64,000 nucleotides of DNA from an uncultured Clostridia bacterium (lineage in GTDB: Bacteria; Bacillota; Clostridia; Oscillospirales; Oscillospiraceae): positions 1 to 64,000 of the forward strand of contig CAMHMZ010000001.1 of the NCBI GenBank assembly GCA_946186375.1, given 5' to 3'. Position numbers and translations under genes: made by a program. Positions 30,413 through 39,200 of the stretch are shown here, one piece after another (the stretch's first letter is position 1; each line of letters opens with the position of its first letter). The notes under the pieces are model-generated. The model saw nothing but the letters and a program-made list of their open reading frames with translations, had not been told where the DNA came from and ran no database searches.

Positions 30413-32446
30413 ATGAAAGAGTTTTTCAAACCCATTCTGTTTAGCAAGGGCTACTTTGCGGCCAACGCCAAAAGCGAAAGCGCTTTTGAGGCGTTGTTCG
30501 CTCTCGCCGCGCTGTTCAACATCAAAATCACGCGTGGCATGGAGATGGCTTCGCTCGAGATGGTGCATCTGGCCGAAGACGTCATCGGCTGCTACGTGCC
30601 TGCAGCCTTTTATCGCGGATTCCCGCAGAGCGTACGCGAATTGTCGAAAGATGAGCTTCTGTTCGACCAGGCGCTCCATTACTTCCTGAGCTACGGCTTG
30701 GGGGTTCGGGACGAGGCCGGACATTCCGTTCTGGAGGGAGCTATCGAGCGTGCTGCGTTCAAGGAGGATTGCGAGGTGCGCGAGATGTCCATCATCACGG
30801 AGGAAGAGGCGGAGCCTATTATTGCTGACTACATCAGTTCGCTGATGGCCAGCTCTCGGCCTTTGAACGACCTGCAGTACGCGGCCGTTCTGGATTTCGT
30901 CCGTGACCATGGTGTGACGTTCGACGCCTGCGCGTCCAAGGACACGCTTGTGAGGCTCCTGAACGACACGCAGAATCTCGACCTGGTGCGCTTCATCAAG
31001 ATGTCTGACGTCATCAAGCTAGTTGATTATATCAACTTCTGCGAGTATGGCAACAAGAACATCAAGCGCCTTGCTTTCCGCAACAAGACGCGGAAATTCG
31101 TCACGGCCGTGATTGATCGCGTGTTCGAGCTCGATGCTTGCGACACGCGCAACTGCTTTGAGCGTCAGGCGGTGTGGTGCGGTCTCCTGCATCACATTCA
31201 CTACCAGCCCAAATCTGAGGCCGCGCGTAGGTTCCTGAGCGCGATGCGCGGCGTGCCTAACTTCTCCACGTACTCTCGCTTCGAGCGTGCCATGTCTGAG
31301 GGCAACATCCGCCAGGCTGTGGAAATTCTCGTGAGCGAGAAGGGCTCCGCTGCGCTGCTGCGCAACCTGACCTATATCCTCAGCCGCTGCAAAACGGCCG
31401 AAGATATCGGCTATGTTGCCAGCAGGATCGCCTCGGCCAACGTTGTAGTTTTGATCCAGATGATCATGAACTACAGTGAGGGTGTCAGCAACGCTGCCAG
31501 GAACTTCGTGTTCACAAAGTTCGGTGCGACAAGAGTTCATAAAGAGACGCCGGAAGAAGTCTCTGCGCGCAAATCGTACATTTCGGAGGCCACAGCGTCT
31601 CTGCTTGTGTCGAGGCTGCGCGAGAACCTTGCGAACTTGCTGAAGGGTCGTCTTGGCAAGGTCTACATTGACCCTGCTATGTCCTCAATTGCCGTCCCGA
31701 TTCAGGAGAGCACGTCTCAGGGCGGTCTCGGTGTGCTGCCGCGTGGCTCCCGGATCAAGATCGAAAAAGGAAAGAAAGTTCGCGCTTTCACCTATTGGGA
31801 GAAAGTCAACGACATAGACCTTTCTGTGATCGGTCTGGACGCTAACGGGAAGCAGCGCGAGTTCTCGTGGCGAACCATGTATGATCTGCAGGACACCTCG
31901 ATCGCTTTTTCTGGAGACCAGACGATGGGCTACAACGGAGGCTCGGAATACTTCGATGTGGACCTTGAGGCGTTCCGAAGAGAGTATCCGGACATGAAGT
32001 ACCTCATCTTCTGCGACAACGTCTATTCGGGGACGCCTTTCGCCGACTGCGTCTGCACGGCCGGCTATATGCTGCGCGAGGTAGATGACAGCGGCGAGAT
32101 CTTCGAGCCGAAGACCGTCAAGTCCTCCTACAAGGTTACTTGCGACAGCACGTTCGCCTATCTCTTCGGCATTGACCTTGCGACCAACGAGTTCGTGTGG
32201 CTCAATACTGCCAGAGAGGGCCGCTGCGCTGTGGCCGGAGCGACGGATCTCAGCTTCCTTGAAAAGTACTTCAAGGCAACGTCTGTGATCAACATGGCCT
32301 CTCTGTTCACCATGGCGGCCCAGGAGATCGTCAGCGATCCTCTTGTAGCGGACGTCGTCCTGAGCGATGAGACCTTCGAGGGCTTGGATCCGGCCAAACA
32401 GGTCCGGAGCTGTGACTTCGAGAAGGCTTTCACCATGCTCGGGTAA
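30413..32446 (+). CDS. TerD-domain protein, MXAN_6230/SCO0854-like (677 aa)
   Basis: ATG 30413 follows AAAAGGAG. The first about 450 residues are helical and repeat-like. The C-terminal part has the TerD-like calcium-binding block: LPRGSRIKIEKGKKVRAFTYW, DIDLSVIGLDANGK, FSGDQTMGYNGGSEYFDVDLEAFRREYPDMKYLIFCDNVYSG. Proteins of this type occur in tellurium-resistance-like stress and phage-defence clusters. Stand-alone here with its own terminator. Precise role unknown. Confidence 0.82.
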   Translation: MKEFFKPILFSKGYFAANAKSESAFEALFALAALFNIKITRGMEMASLEMVHLAEDVIGCYVPAAFYRGFPQSVRELSKDELLFDQALHYFLSYGLGVRDEAGHSVLEGAIERAAFKEDCEVREMSIITEEEAEPIIADYISSLMASSRPLNDLQYAAVLDFVRDHGVTFDACASKDTLVRLLNDTQNLDLVRFIKMSDVIKLVDYINFCEYGNKNIKRLAFRNKTRKFVTAVIDRVFELDACDTRNCFERQAVWCGLLHHIHYQPKSEAARRFLSAMRGVPNFSTYSRFERAMSEGNIRQAVEILVSEKGSAALLRNLTYILSRCKTAEDIGYVASRIASANVVVLIQMIMNYSEGVSNAARNFVFTKFGATRVHKETPEEVSARKSYISEATASLLVSRLRENLANLLKGRLGKVYIDPAMSSIAVPIQESTSQGGLGVLPRGSRIKIEKGKKVRAFTYWEKVNDIDLSVIGLDANGKQREFSWRTMYDLQDTSIAFSGDQTMGYNGGSEYFDVDLEAFRREYPDMKYLIFCDNVYSGTPFADCVCTAGYMLREVDDSGEIFEPKTVKSSYKVTCDSTFAYLFGIDLATNEFVWLNTAREGRCAVAGATDLSFLEKYFKATSVINMASLFTMAAQEIVSDPLVADVVLSDETFEGLDPAKQVRSCDFEKAFTMLG

Positions 32447-32449
32447 ACA

Positions 32450-32482
32450 AAAAGCAGTCGGTATCTTACCGGCTGCTTTTTT
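32450..32482 (+). terminator. rho-independent terminator
   Basis: AAAAGCAGTCGGTA/TACCGGCTGCTTTT with T6. Confidence 0.9.
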
Positions 32483-32511
32483 CATGTGGTGGCATATGCG
32501 TTCTGCAAGAA

Positions 32512-32540
32512 TTGACGCTTCTGAGGCTTGAAAGTAAAAC
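32512..32540 (+). promoter_or_regulatory. sigma-A type promoter
   Basis: TTGACG, 17-base spacer, TAAAAC, 120 bases before the phosphatase-kinase gene. Confidence 0.7.
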
Positions 32541-32579
32541 TTCAATACAATGTAGAAGAAACGCCGTTAAAGAGCGGCG

Positions 32580-32650
32580 ATGTTTCCTTCTGCATGAATA
32601 AAGAAACATCAAAGACAGGTTGAGGCCTGTCTTATTTTTTCAGAAGGGAG
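32580..32650 (+). promoter_or_regulatory. candidate attenuator / SD-switch leader
   Basis: ATGTTTC/GAAACAT (32580-32609), then AAGACAGG/CCTGTCTT followed by ATTTTTT (terminator form), then CAGAAGGGAGG, the SD. CCTTCTG at 32586 can pair instead with CAGAAGG at 32641, hiding the SD. Two exclusive folds between promoter and gene suggest regulation. Confidence 0.5.
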
Positions 32651-32659
32651 GAAAAGAAA

Positions 32660-33643
32660 ATAGCGAAGAGATTCTTTTTTGATATGGACGGAACAACGGC
32701 AAGATTTTATGAAAACGCCGGTTGTGTGAACGATTTTCACAACAAAGGCTTCTTCAAGAATCTGCTGCCGTATGAGTCCATGCTCGGAGCAATGCAGATG
32801 CTTCGAGACCGCGGCGACGTGTATGTGTACGTACTGTCGGCCGTGGCAGATTCTGATGGTGAAGCTGAAAAGGAAACCTGGATCGCAACACACCTGCCGT
32901 CCACAGTACCCATCGGCTGCTTTTTCACGCGTCCTGGCGAGAGCAAAGGCCAGTATGTGAAGGATTTCTATGGTGACCTCACAAAAGACGACATTCTGCT
33001 CGATGACTATTCTGCAAACCTGCTGGATTGGGAATCTTGCGGCGGTTACGCCGTAAAGGTGCTCAATGAGCATAACGGGCGAGGTTGGAACGGCCTAAAT
33101 TTTCAGGGTTCTGCCATCTCTACAGAATGGTCGGCAGAGATGATCTACGACGTGCTGTGCACGCTTTTTGATCTCGGGCCGGTTGAAAAGCCGCCGGTTC
33201 TGACCGTGATGGTCGGCTTGCCGGCAAGCGGGAAAACCACTATGGCTCAGAAAATTATGGCTGAAGAGCCGGAAAACGTCTACCTGTCTTCGGACATGGT
33301 TCGCAAAGACCTGTACGGAGATGAGGACGATCCGGGTGACCCCGAAGAAGTCTTCGGTGAGGTAAACAGAAGGATCTACAACGAGCTTCGAGCGGGGCGC
33401 TCCGTTTTGTATGACGCGTCCAATCTTCACATAGCGGCACGTTCTCATGTGCTCGAGGCGGTCCCGTCGGATGATGTTACCGTACGTTTCTGGGTGATAA
33501 ACACACCGCTCGAGACCTGCCTCTTCCGAAACGCGACAAGAGACAACCCGATGGCGGAAGACGTGTTGAAAAAGCTCGCAAAACGCTACGTTGCGCCAAA
33601 GGCCGAAGAGTATGACGGTCTTTGTATTATTGTGAATTCGTAA
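32660..33643 (+). CDS. HAD phosphatase - P-loop kinase fusion (PNKP-like order), probable ATA start
   Basis: N-terminal HAD domain of 5'-nucleotidase/NT5C type: FFFDMDGTT (nucleophile Asp and acid/base Asp), VYVLSAVAD, DDILLDDYSANL. C-terminal polynucleotide-kinase-like domain: Walker A VGLPASGKTTMA and a LYDASNLHIAARSHVL block. The first ATG (32684) would delete the catalytic Asp. A stop at 32621 bounds the frame and only ATA 32660 is at good distance (eight bases) from GGGAGG. A phosphatase followed by a kinase is the order in animal PNKP and the reverse of T4 Pnkp. It could repair RNA or DNA ends, or be a nucleotide enzyme. Confidence 0.85.
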   Translation: MAKRFFFDMDGTTARFYENAGCVNDFHNKGFFKNLLPYESMLGAMQMLRDRGDVYVYVLSAVADSDGEAEKETWIATHLPSTVPIGCFFTRPGESKGQYVKDFYGDLTKDDILLDDYSANLLDWESCGGYAVKVLNEHNGRGWNGLNFQGSAISTEWSAEMIYDVLCTLFDLGPVEKPPVLTVMVGLPASGKTTMAQKIMAEEPENVYLSSDMVRKDLYGDEDDPGDPEEVFGEVNRRIYNELRAGRSVLYDASNLHIAARSHVLEAVPSDDVTVRFWVINTPLETCLFRNATRDNPMAEDVLKKLAKRYVAPKAEEYDGLCIIVNS

Positions 33644-33665
33644 AAAAATGAAAGGAGTAAAAAGC

Positions 33666-34040
33666 ATGGCGAAAACGCCTGAAGTAAAAGTTTATAAGAA
33701 CGATACCATAACGCTTTCTCTGCCCGCGTCGCTTCGACGCAAGGCGAAGAACGGCGTCTCTCTGGAGGAAGCCCAGAACAACATCAAGAAAGCGGTGTTT
33801 GACGCTCTCGATGTGGAGTGTGACACGCTGCCTGTGAACGGGGCTCTGGAAGAGATCCAGATCGGCGAAAACTGCGCCAGCGCCTGGCGGATGTTCTCTT
33901 TCCAGACGCTGCAGGAATACCACATCACGGAAGATGCGCTGTTCGAGGCGGGAGAGGGCAAGCTTCTGCGGCTCAGGCCCAGCTTCCCGACGAAGGACAC
34001 CCTGGCCGAAATGATGTGGCTCGGGAACGCAACGACCTGA
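33666..34040 (+). CDS. hypothetical protein (124 aa)
   Basis: ATG 33666 follows AAAGGAG. N-terminal half is beta-rich (PEVKVYKNDTITLSLPASLRR), the rest helical. Co-transcribed with the fusion gene. Not recognised. Confidence 0.65.
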   Translation: MAKTPEVKVYKNDTITLSLPASLRRKAKNGVSLEEAQNNIKKAVFDALDVECDTLPVNGALEEIQIGENCASAWRMFSFQTLQEYHITEDALFEAGEGKLLRLRPSFPTKDTLAEMMWLGNATT

Positions 34041-34053
34041 AGGACAAGCCAAG

Positions 34054-34296
34054 ATGAAGTTCGATCTGAATATGAATGTATTCAAGGTTCACCATTCTGC
34101 GGGCAGAACCAACCAGGTTGATCTGACAGCCGATATTGGCGAGCTCGCGAATGCCGTAAACCAGGTCCTCGACAAGTGGGAACACGTTCGCAAACGCCAC
34201 AACGCGGAGTTCTGCGCCGATAGAGGCGCGATCGAAGCCATGGCCGCTGCGGCGTCCAGAGCATCCGCCATTGTTGGCAGAACCAATACTTACTAA
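34054..34296 (+). CDS. hypothetical protein (80 aa)
   Basis: Thirteen bases after the previous stop; helical (ADIGELANAVNQVLDKWEHVRKRHN, then an Ala-rich helix). Upstream AAGGA is weak. Not recognised. Confidence 0.55.
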   Translation: MKFDLNMNVFKVHHSAGRTNQVDLTADIGELANAVNQVLDKWEHVRKRHNAEFCADRGAIEAMAAAASRASAIVGRTNTY

Positions 34297-34301
34297 AACG
34301 C

Positions 34302-34337
34302 AAATGGCCTCTCAGTTCATCTGGGAGGTCATTTTTT
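34302..34337 (+). terminator. rho-independent terminator
   Basis: AAATGGCCTCTCAG/CTGGGAGGTCATTT plus T run; a second A/T-rich hairpin (AAATAGTG...CACTATTT) follows at 34364-34400. Confidence 0.88.
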
Positions 34338-34427
34338 GTTTCGCAATAAAGTCGGCTATCTCCAAAATAGTGTGGGATTGTAATAATATCCCACTATTTC
34401 TTTATCTGTATAGGGCATAGCTCCTCC

Positions 34428-34640
34428 ATAAAAAGTGGAGGCCTTCTCTCGAAAGCCTCCATCGAATGCATAGTACGGGTTTCGTTTGGGTGCCTTGCCA
34501 CCACACGTAGGCATTTCACCTACCGACCCATTTATCCTCCGGGCTCAAGAGTATATGCAAAGTTGTTATCGCTGCCCGTACAGCGGAAGCACGCTCCTTA
34601 TGCTTCGTGTCCCTTTCGGGAGGAAGATTAACTTCCTAGC
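34428..34640 (-). ncRNA. structured minus-strand ncRNA, about 210 nt
   Basis: On the minus strand a near-consensus promoter (34647-34675) is followed by about 210 bases without a coding frame, ending in TGGAGGC/GCCTCCA plus T5. The body contains GTAGGTGAAATGCCTAC, a GTGGTGGCAAGGCACC block and AAACGAAACCCGTAC, dense with short stems. Length and style fit a stand-alone structured RNA, possibly of the raiA type; I cannot verify the class. Confidence 0.65.
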
Positions 34641-34646
34641 ATCTAT

Positions 34647-34675
34647 ATTATATGCCTCGTAGGCTCCAAAGTCAA
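34647..34675 (-). promoter_or_regulatory. promoter of the minus-strand ncRNA
   Basis: Minus strand: TTGACT, 17-base spacer, TATAAT; predicted start near 34640. Confidence 0.8.
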
Positions 34676-35220
34676 CGAGAATTCGCATTTTGTAAAAAAA
34701 TATGGCTCTATCACATAGTTGTGATGATTATTCAATCGAAAGAAATGATCTGCAGAGAGTTGCTTCGAACACAGCGATATTTTTATCCTGATATATTAAG
34801 CAGCAGTTCATAAAATGCGCTCAAAATGCAGAAACGCATTATTCTGACCATGGAATAGTTCAAATCATTATTTCTTTGTTTATCATCACACTGCTGTGAT
34901 ACAGCCAAAAATATTTATTGTGCAAACAAGAAATGTGAGATGTTTCTGGCCCTGCCGTTTCCCCATGAAGAAGCGAGCATTCATCCATCACCTTCCTTTT
35001 CCTTCGTACTTGCTAATATAATTAAACCATATAGGAAGGTGAATGTCACACACACGGGAAGCTGTTTTGAGGCGGCTTGGCGACATTTGCATCAGCCCAC
35101 ACTAAAATACATTCGAAACCTATGTCGGCCAAATGCGTGCCAGGCTGATCCCCTTGGAAGGTGCTGGCGTTTTCGAAAATTTACCCACACTGATTTATAG
35201 ATATCCAAAAGTCGTGATTA
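34676..35220. other. A/T-rich stretch without a recognised gene
   Basis: About 545 bases with no supported coding frame, tRNA or strong terminator. The A/T content is higher than in the flanks. It may hold a replication or transfer site, but no iteron set is visible. Confidence 0.4.
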
Positions 35221-35250
35221 TTGACACGATCTGTTTGCATGGTGTATAAT
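35221..35250 (+). promoter_or_regulatory. sigma-A type promoter
   Basis: TTGACA, 18-base spacer, TATAAT, for the 52-aa gene. Confidence 0.8.
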
Positions 35251-35273
35251 ATCCCGGAAGTGAGGGGATATGC

Positions 35274-35432
35274 TTGGGCCAAAAAGAAAACGTTCTGCGA
35301 GAAAAACATGTCAGGTCAAGTGCGAGCAAGCACCAGCAGTTTCTTGAGAGCAAAGGTTTGCAAAAGACCTGGAACGAGATCTTGTCAAAGAGCAAAACAG
35401 ATAGCCAAAACGATGAGAAGCCGACAGCGTGA
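35274..35432 (+). CDS. small basic protein (52 aa)
   Basis: TTG start six bases after GAGGGG. GQKENVLREKHVRSS... then KHQQFLESKGLQKTWNEIL and a polar tail. Has its own promoter and terminator. Not recognised. Confidence 0.6.
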   Translation: MGQKENVLREKHVRSSASKHQQFLESKGLQKTWNEILSKSKTDSQNDEKPTA

Positions 35433-35451
35433 CAGTTGCGGCTTCTTTTTT
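35416..35451 (+). terminator. rho-independent terminator
   Basis: AGAAGCCG/CGGCTTCT then T run; its 5' arm overlaps the end of the 52-aa gene. Confidence 0.85.
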
Positions 35452-35588
35452 GCGAACTGGGTAGCGCCGCGCCAAACGAATGACATTCGCAACGAAATCT
35501 GATGAACTCGATGGCTTTGGCAATAAACATTTTGCTGATTTTTGCATATTTTCTGTGTACCGATGCAGTGAAATTGAACGAAATAGCG

Positions 35589-35617
35589 TTGACAAACACA
35601 ACGCAAAAAAGTATAAT
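35589..35617 (+). promoter_or_regulatory. promoter of recG
   Basis: TTGACA, spacer AACACAACGCAAAAAAG, TATAAT: consensus boxes. Confidence 0.9.
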
Positions 35618-35644
35618 ATAGGCAGCTACGAACGGGAGGTGCCT

Positions 35645-37660
35645 GTGCAATTGGATCTGCAAGAACTTGGCGTCACAAATGCAAAAATCAAACAGTTTGA
35701 ATCGCGCGGCATTATGACAGTAGAAGATCTGCTGTCGTTCCTTCCGCGTTGCTATAAAGATTACAGCAAAATCACGGGCATTTTGCCGCCTGATCAGACA
35801 TCATGCATTCGAGTAAAGGTGCTGAGCACAGCATCCAAGAATGCGGGAAAGGTCCCTTACATAACCGCGAACTGCGTCACTGTTGATGGAAAGAACAAGA
35901 TCAATGTCATCTGGTTCCGTTCGCAGTGGATGTATGGGAAGATCCGCGATTTCGTAAATCGGGTCGTTGTGGTAGCAGGCAAGGCAACATACAACGAACA
36001 GTATAACAGCTACAGCATCGCGCAGCCCGAATTGTTTGACACAGAGGATTGTTTAGGTATTTATCCCGTGTACAAAAACATTCAAGGGATGAGCGTCGAT
36101 TATCTGACGGATAAGGTAAAGAAAGCTCTTGCTGTTGGAATGGCCGGAAGCGAGATTATTCCTGACGATATCGTCAAGCGGGAGAACTTCCTTCCGATGC
36201 CGACGGCGCTTCGGTACATTCACACGCCGAAGACGATCGCGGAAAGTGAAGCCGGGAACAGGCGTATCCTGATCAACGATCTGCTTTATTTCGCTTTGCA
36301 CAATGAATTGAACAAAGCGAGCGTTTCCAAGGGGAGTCAGTACAACATCAAGTCTGTTCAGTTGATGAACGAGATCATCGACCGTTTGCCTTACAAGTTG
36401 ACTCCGGATCAAGAAACCGCGGTGAGCGACATGGTCGCGAAGGCAAAAGACGGCCGGCGTCTGCAGGCGCTTCTGCAAGCGGATGTTGGCGCTGGGAAGA
36501 CGATATGTGCCGCTCTTTTGGCGGCGGCTTTTATCGGGAGCGGATACCAGGTGGTGCTGATGGCACCGACGCAGGTTCTGGCACGGCAGCATCTTGACAC
36601 AGTCAAGGAATTGTTTGACCCGCTGAATGTGGAAATCGCTTATCTGGACAGCACACTGAAAACGTCCGAGAGGAAAGCTGTTTTAGCAGAGATATCGAGC
36701 GGGCGTGCGAGTTTTGTCGTCGGAACCCACTCCTGCATCGGAAAAGATGCGGAATACAACGACCTCGCCCTGACGATAGTGGATGAAGAGCACAAATTCG
36801 GCGTCAAGCAGAGAGCGGCTATCGTTCAGAAGGCGGCGGACGGCGTGCACAGCATCACAATGAGCGCTACGCCGATCCCGAGAAGCCTTGCGCAGGTTGT
36901 TTATGGCGACAATCTGCAGCTTTACACGATCCAGACGATGCCTGAGGGAAGAAAGCCGGTTATCACTGGCGTAGCCAAGGACCAGGGCAAGGTGTTCAAA
37001 TTCATTCTCTCCGAAGTGAAGAAGGGGCATCAGATCTATGTTGTTTGCCCATTGATCGATGCGAGTGAAGCTTCCCCGGACATTGAATCTGTGGAGAGCG
37101 TGAGTGAGATGTACCGTTCTGTTTTAGAGCTGTGTGGTGTCAGAGTGGCTACGTTGACAGGCAGAGATGACAAACTCTCAACAGAAAGCATTATCGGCCA
37201 GTTTAAATCTGGTTTTACGGACGTGTTGATCGCTACTACCGTTATAGAGGTCGGCGTGAACGTTCCAAATGCAACGGTCATGGTCATACATAACGCAGAG
37301 CGTTTCGGTTTATCTGGTCTGCACCAACTGAGGGGCCGAGTCGGCCGAGGGAGCGACCAGTCGTATTGTGTTCTCAGAAGCGACAGCGATGACGAAAAAG
37401 CTTTGAATCGTCTGAACGTGCTTTGCACGAGCAGCAACGGCTTCGAGATCGCTGAAGCGGATTTGAAAATGCGCGGCGCCGGAGATTTCCTCGGCACGAG
37501 GCAGTCCGGAGATAATAAATACATCATGCTGATGCTTGCAAACAACAAAGAATATCAGAACGCGGTAGAAATTGCGCGCGAACTGATCGATAGAGGCCCA
37601 AATTGCTGCAAGCTCATGCAGAAAGTAATAGAAGAGCGTATAGCAAACTCGCAGGAGTAA
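35645..37660 (+). CDS. recG: ATP-dependent DNA helicase RecG
   Basis: 671 residues, normal RecG length. N-terminal wedge/OB part, Walker A LLQADVGAGKTICAALL, DEEHKFGVKQR (motif II; usually DEQH), SATPIPRSLAQVVYGDNL, and RGRVGRGSDQSYC near the end, then LKMRGAGDFLGTRQSG. Remodels stalled forks and branched DNA. GTG 35645 follows GGGAGGTG. The next gene starts 41 bases later. A full-length RecG on an element points to autonomous replication. Confidence 0.95.
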   Translation: MQLDLQELGVTNAKIKQFESRGIMTVEDLLSFLPRCYKDYSKITGILPPDQTSCIRVKVLSTASKNAGKVPYITANCVTVDGKNKINVIWFRSQWMYGKIRDFVNRVVVVAGKATYNEQYNSYSIAQPELFDTEDCLGIYPVYKNIQGMSVDYLTDKVKKALAVGMAGSEIIPDDIVKRENFLPMPTALRYIHTPKTIAESEAGNRRILINDLLYFALHNELNKASVSKGSQYNIKSVQLMNEIIDRLPYKLTPDQETAVSDMVAKAKDGRRLQALLQADVGAGKTICAALLAAAFIGSGYQVVLMAPTQVLARQHLDTVKELFDPLNVEIAYLDSTLKTSERKAVLAEISSGRASFVVGTHSCIGKDAEYNDLALTIVDEEHKFGVKQRAAIVQKAADGVHSITMSATPIPRSLAQVVYGDNLQLYTIQTMPEGRKPVITGVAKDQGKVFKFILSEVKKGHQIYVVCPLIDASEASPDIESVESVSEMYRSVLELCGVRVATLTGRDDKLSTESIIGQFKSGFTDVLIATTVIEVGVNVPNATVMVIHNAERFGLSGLHQLRGRVGRGSDQSYCVLRSDSDDEKALNRLNVLCTSSNGFEIAEADLKMRGAGDFLGTRQSGDNKYIMLMLANNKEYQNAVEIARELIDRGPNCCKLMQKVIEERIANSQE

Positions 37661-37701
37661 AATCACACAAAAGCACACAGAAGGAAGGAGGTGTGAAATC
37701 G

Positions 37702-38298
37702 TTGAACCAAAACGAAGTCAAAACGAATGAATCCGTCGACTGTGTGGAAACAGTCGGCAAAAACGCTGAGCAAGTAAGTCAGAAGCAGGGAAGAACAATG
37801 TTGAAGTCGATCATGGAACAGCTCATACCTCCGATCATCGTGTTTATCATGTTAAAACTGGTGATTTGTCCGTATATCATTCCGACCGAGTCTATGGATC
37901 CGACCATCAAGGCGGGTTCCTTTGCATTCGCATGGAGAGTTCCTTACCTGCTCGGCGATCCGGTGCCTGAGTACGGAGACATCCTCACGTTTGACAGCAA
38001 AGAATCTGGCAAAATCCTTATCAAGCGCGTGGTTGGGCTTCCCGGAGATAAGCTGGAATTCAAGGATGGTAAGCTCGTCCGAAACGGAGAAGTCATCGAG
38101 GAAGAATACGCCGTTGGAACGACAGAGCCCGGCAAGGACGAGGAATACGTTGTCCCGGAAGGTCATGTGTTCTTCATGGGCGATAACCGTGAACATTCCG
38201 CGGACTCCAGAGAGTTCCGGAACCCGTATATTCCGCTCAAAGACATCCAGGCGAAATACCTGTTTGCGTTAGAAGTACCGTTCCTGAAAGAGCGGTAA
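37702..38298 (+). CDS. lepB: type I signal peptidase
   Basis: TTG start behind AAGGAAGGAGGTG. One N-terminal membrane helix, Ser64 in PTESMDP, Lys108 in LIKRVVGLPGD, and GDNREHSADSR. Ser/Lys dyad complete. Cleaves signal peptides of secreted proteins, possibly the element's own surface proteins. Behind recG, perhaps one transcript. Confidence 0.95.
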   Translation: MNQNEVKTNESVDCVETVGKNAEQVSQKQGRTMLKSIMEQLIPPIIVFIMLKLVICPYIIPTESMDPTIKAGSFAFAWRVPYLLGDPVPEYGDILTFDSKESGKILIKRVVGLPGDKLEFKDGKLVRNGEVIEEEYAVGTTEPGKDEEYVVPEGHVFFMGDNREHSADSREFRNPYIPLKDIQAKYLFALEVPFLKER

Positions 38299-38346
38299 GT
38301 CAGATTAGCCGCGCCTCGGCGTCGCGCAAGCTTGTATGCTCCGCAA

Positions 38347-38375
38347 CTGACAAACAAAGTGCAAGGGAGTAAAAA
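38347..38375 (+). promoter_or_regulatory. sigma-A type promoter
   Basis: CTGACA, 17-base spacer, TAAAAA, for 38405. Confidence 0.6.
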
Positions 38376-38404
38376 AGAAACATAAGCAAAAGAGGTGCAG
38401 CAAT

Positions 38405-38764
38405 ATGCTTGCCAAGACAAAAGCTCAAGAAGAAAAGATCATAAAAGCGCTGCTCGACAGAGGCTATAAAGAATTCCGTCCTGGCCCGTTCGATCACGGC
38501 AAGAGAGCGTTTCAGAAATGCTTCGCCGACGGGAACGGCGTGCGGAGATACTTCTTGACGGTATACATGCACGAGCCGCTCATTCATCCTACGACAGGAG
38601 AGAACTTCGGAACTGCGTTTGAGGTGAATGTGCAGGTGTACGGGGAAGAAAACCATGAGCCTGTCGACATGTTGTTTCACACTGAGTGGAAGATCGACAA
38701 AGTCGAGGCCTTTATGGAGAAGCTATTCGACACAGGAATACTCGACGCTTACGATAACAGGTGA
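38405..38764 (+). CDS. hypothetical protein (119 aa)
   Basis: AGAGGTG precedes ATG. Alpha/beta, with YFLTVYMHEPLIHPTTGENFGTAFEVNVQVYGE in the middle. Not recognised. Confidence 0.65.
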   Translation: MLAKTKAQEEKIIKALLDRGYKEFRPGPFDHGKRAFQKCFADGNGVRRYFLTVYMHEPLIHPTTGENFGTAFEVNVQVYGEENHEPVDMLFHTEWKIDKVEAFMEKLFDTGILDAYDNR

Positions 38765-38769
38765 TTGCT

Positions 38770-39087
38770 ATGCTGGAATGGAACGTATATGTCGAGGACT
38801 TCAATGCAAGAAAGTTCAAGGCACACAATGTATTCACCAACAGGCGGTTCGTAGACGCATGCAAAAAGGCCTATACGGAACACAAAAGCGACCGAACGGC
38901 ATTTGAGGAAGACGTGCGCAAAGCGCTCAGGTATGACTACTGGTCGCGCTGCGAATGGGAGATCATTCTTTCGTCATGGCCGCCTTCAGACAGGGTCAAA
39001 GAAGAGAAAATCGATGTGTATGACCAGGTCATGCTGAACTGGAAAGTGTTCATCGACTACATTCTAAACAACATCAAGAATCTATAA
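38770..39087 (+). CDS. conserved phage-type hypothetical protein (105 aa)
   Basis: ATG 38770 follows AGGTGATT which overlaps the previous stop. MLEWNVYVEDFNARKFKAHNVFTN..., and WSRCEWEIILSSWPP followed by KIDVYDQVMLNWKVFIDYIL resemble a small protein recurrent in clostridial phages. Function unknown. Ends 21 bases before tRNA-Met. Confidence 0.7.
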   Translation: MLEWNVYVEDFNARKFKAHNVFTNRRFVDACKKAYTEHKSDRTAFEEDVRKALRYDYWSRCEWEIILSSWPPSDRVKEEKIDVYDQVMLNWKVFIDYILNNIKNL

Positions 39088-39108
39088 CGGGCGTTTTCGC
39101 CCGCACAT

Positions 39109-39185
39109 GGACCGTTAGCTCAGTTGGTCAGAGCTGCCGGCTCATAACCGGTTGGTCCGGGGTTCGAGTCCCTGACGGTCCACCA
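39109..39185 (+). tRNA. tRNA-Met (CAT), elongator type
   Basis: Acceptor GGACCGT/ACGGTCC, loop CTCATAA, encoded CCA. A paired first base pair marks it as elongator Met rather than initiator; a Ile(k2C) identity is not excluded. Confidence 0.9.
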
Positions 39186-39200
39186 CCATGAGGTGTTCAT

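Noticed and set aside
34676-35220. Replication origin in the A/T-rich stretch
   Set aside because: No iterons, DnaA-box cluster or clear inverted repeats were seen by eye.
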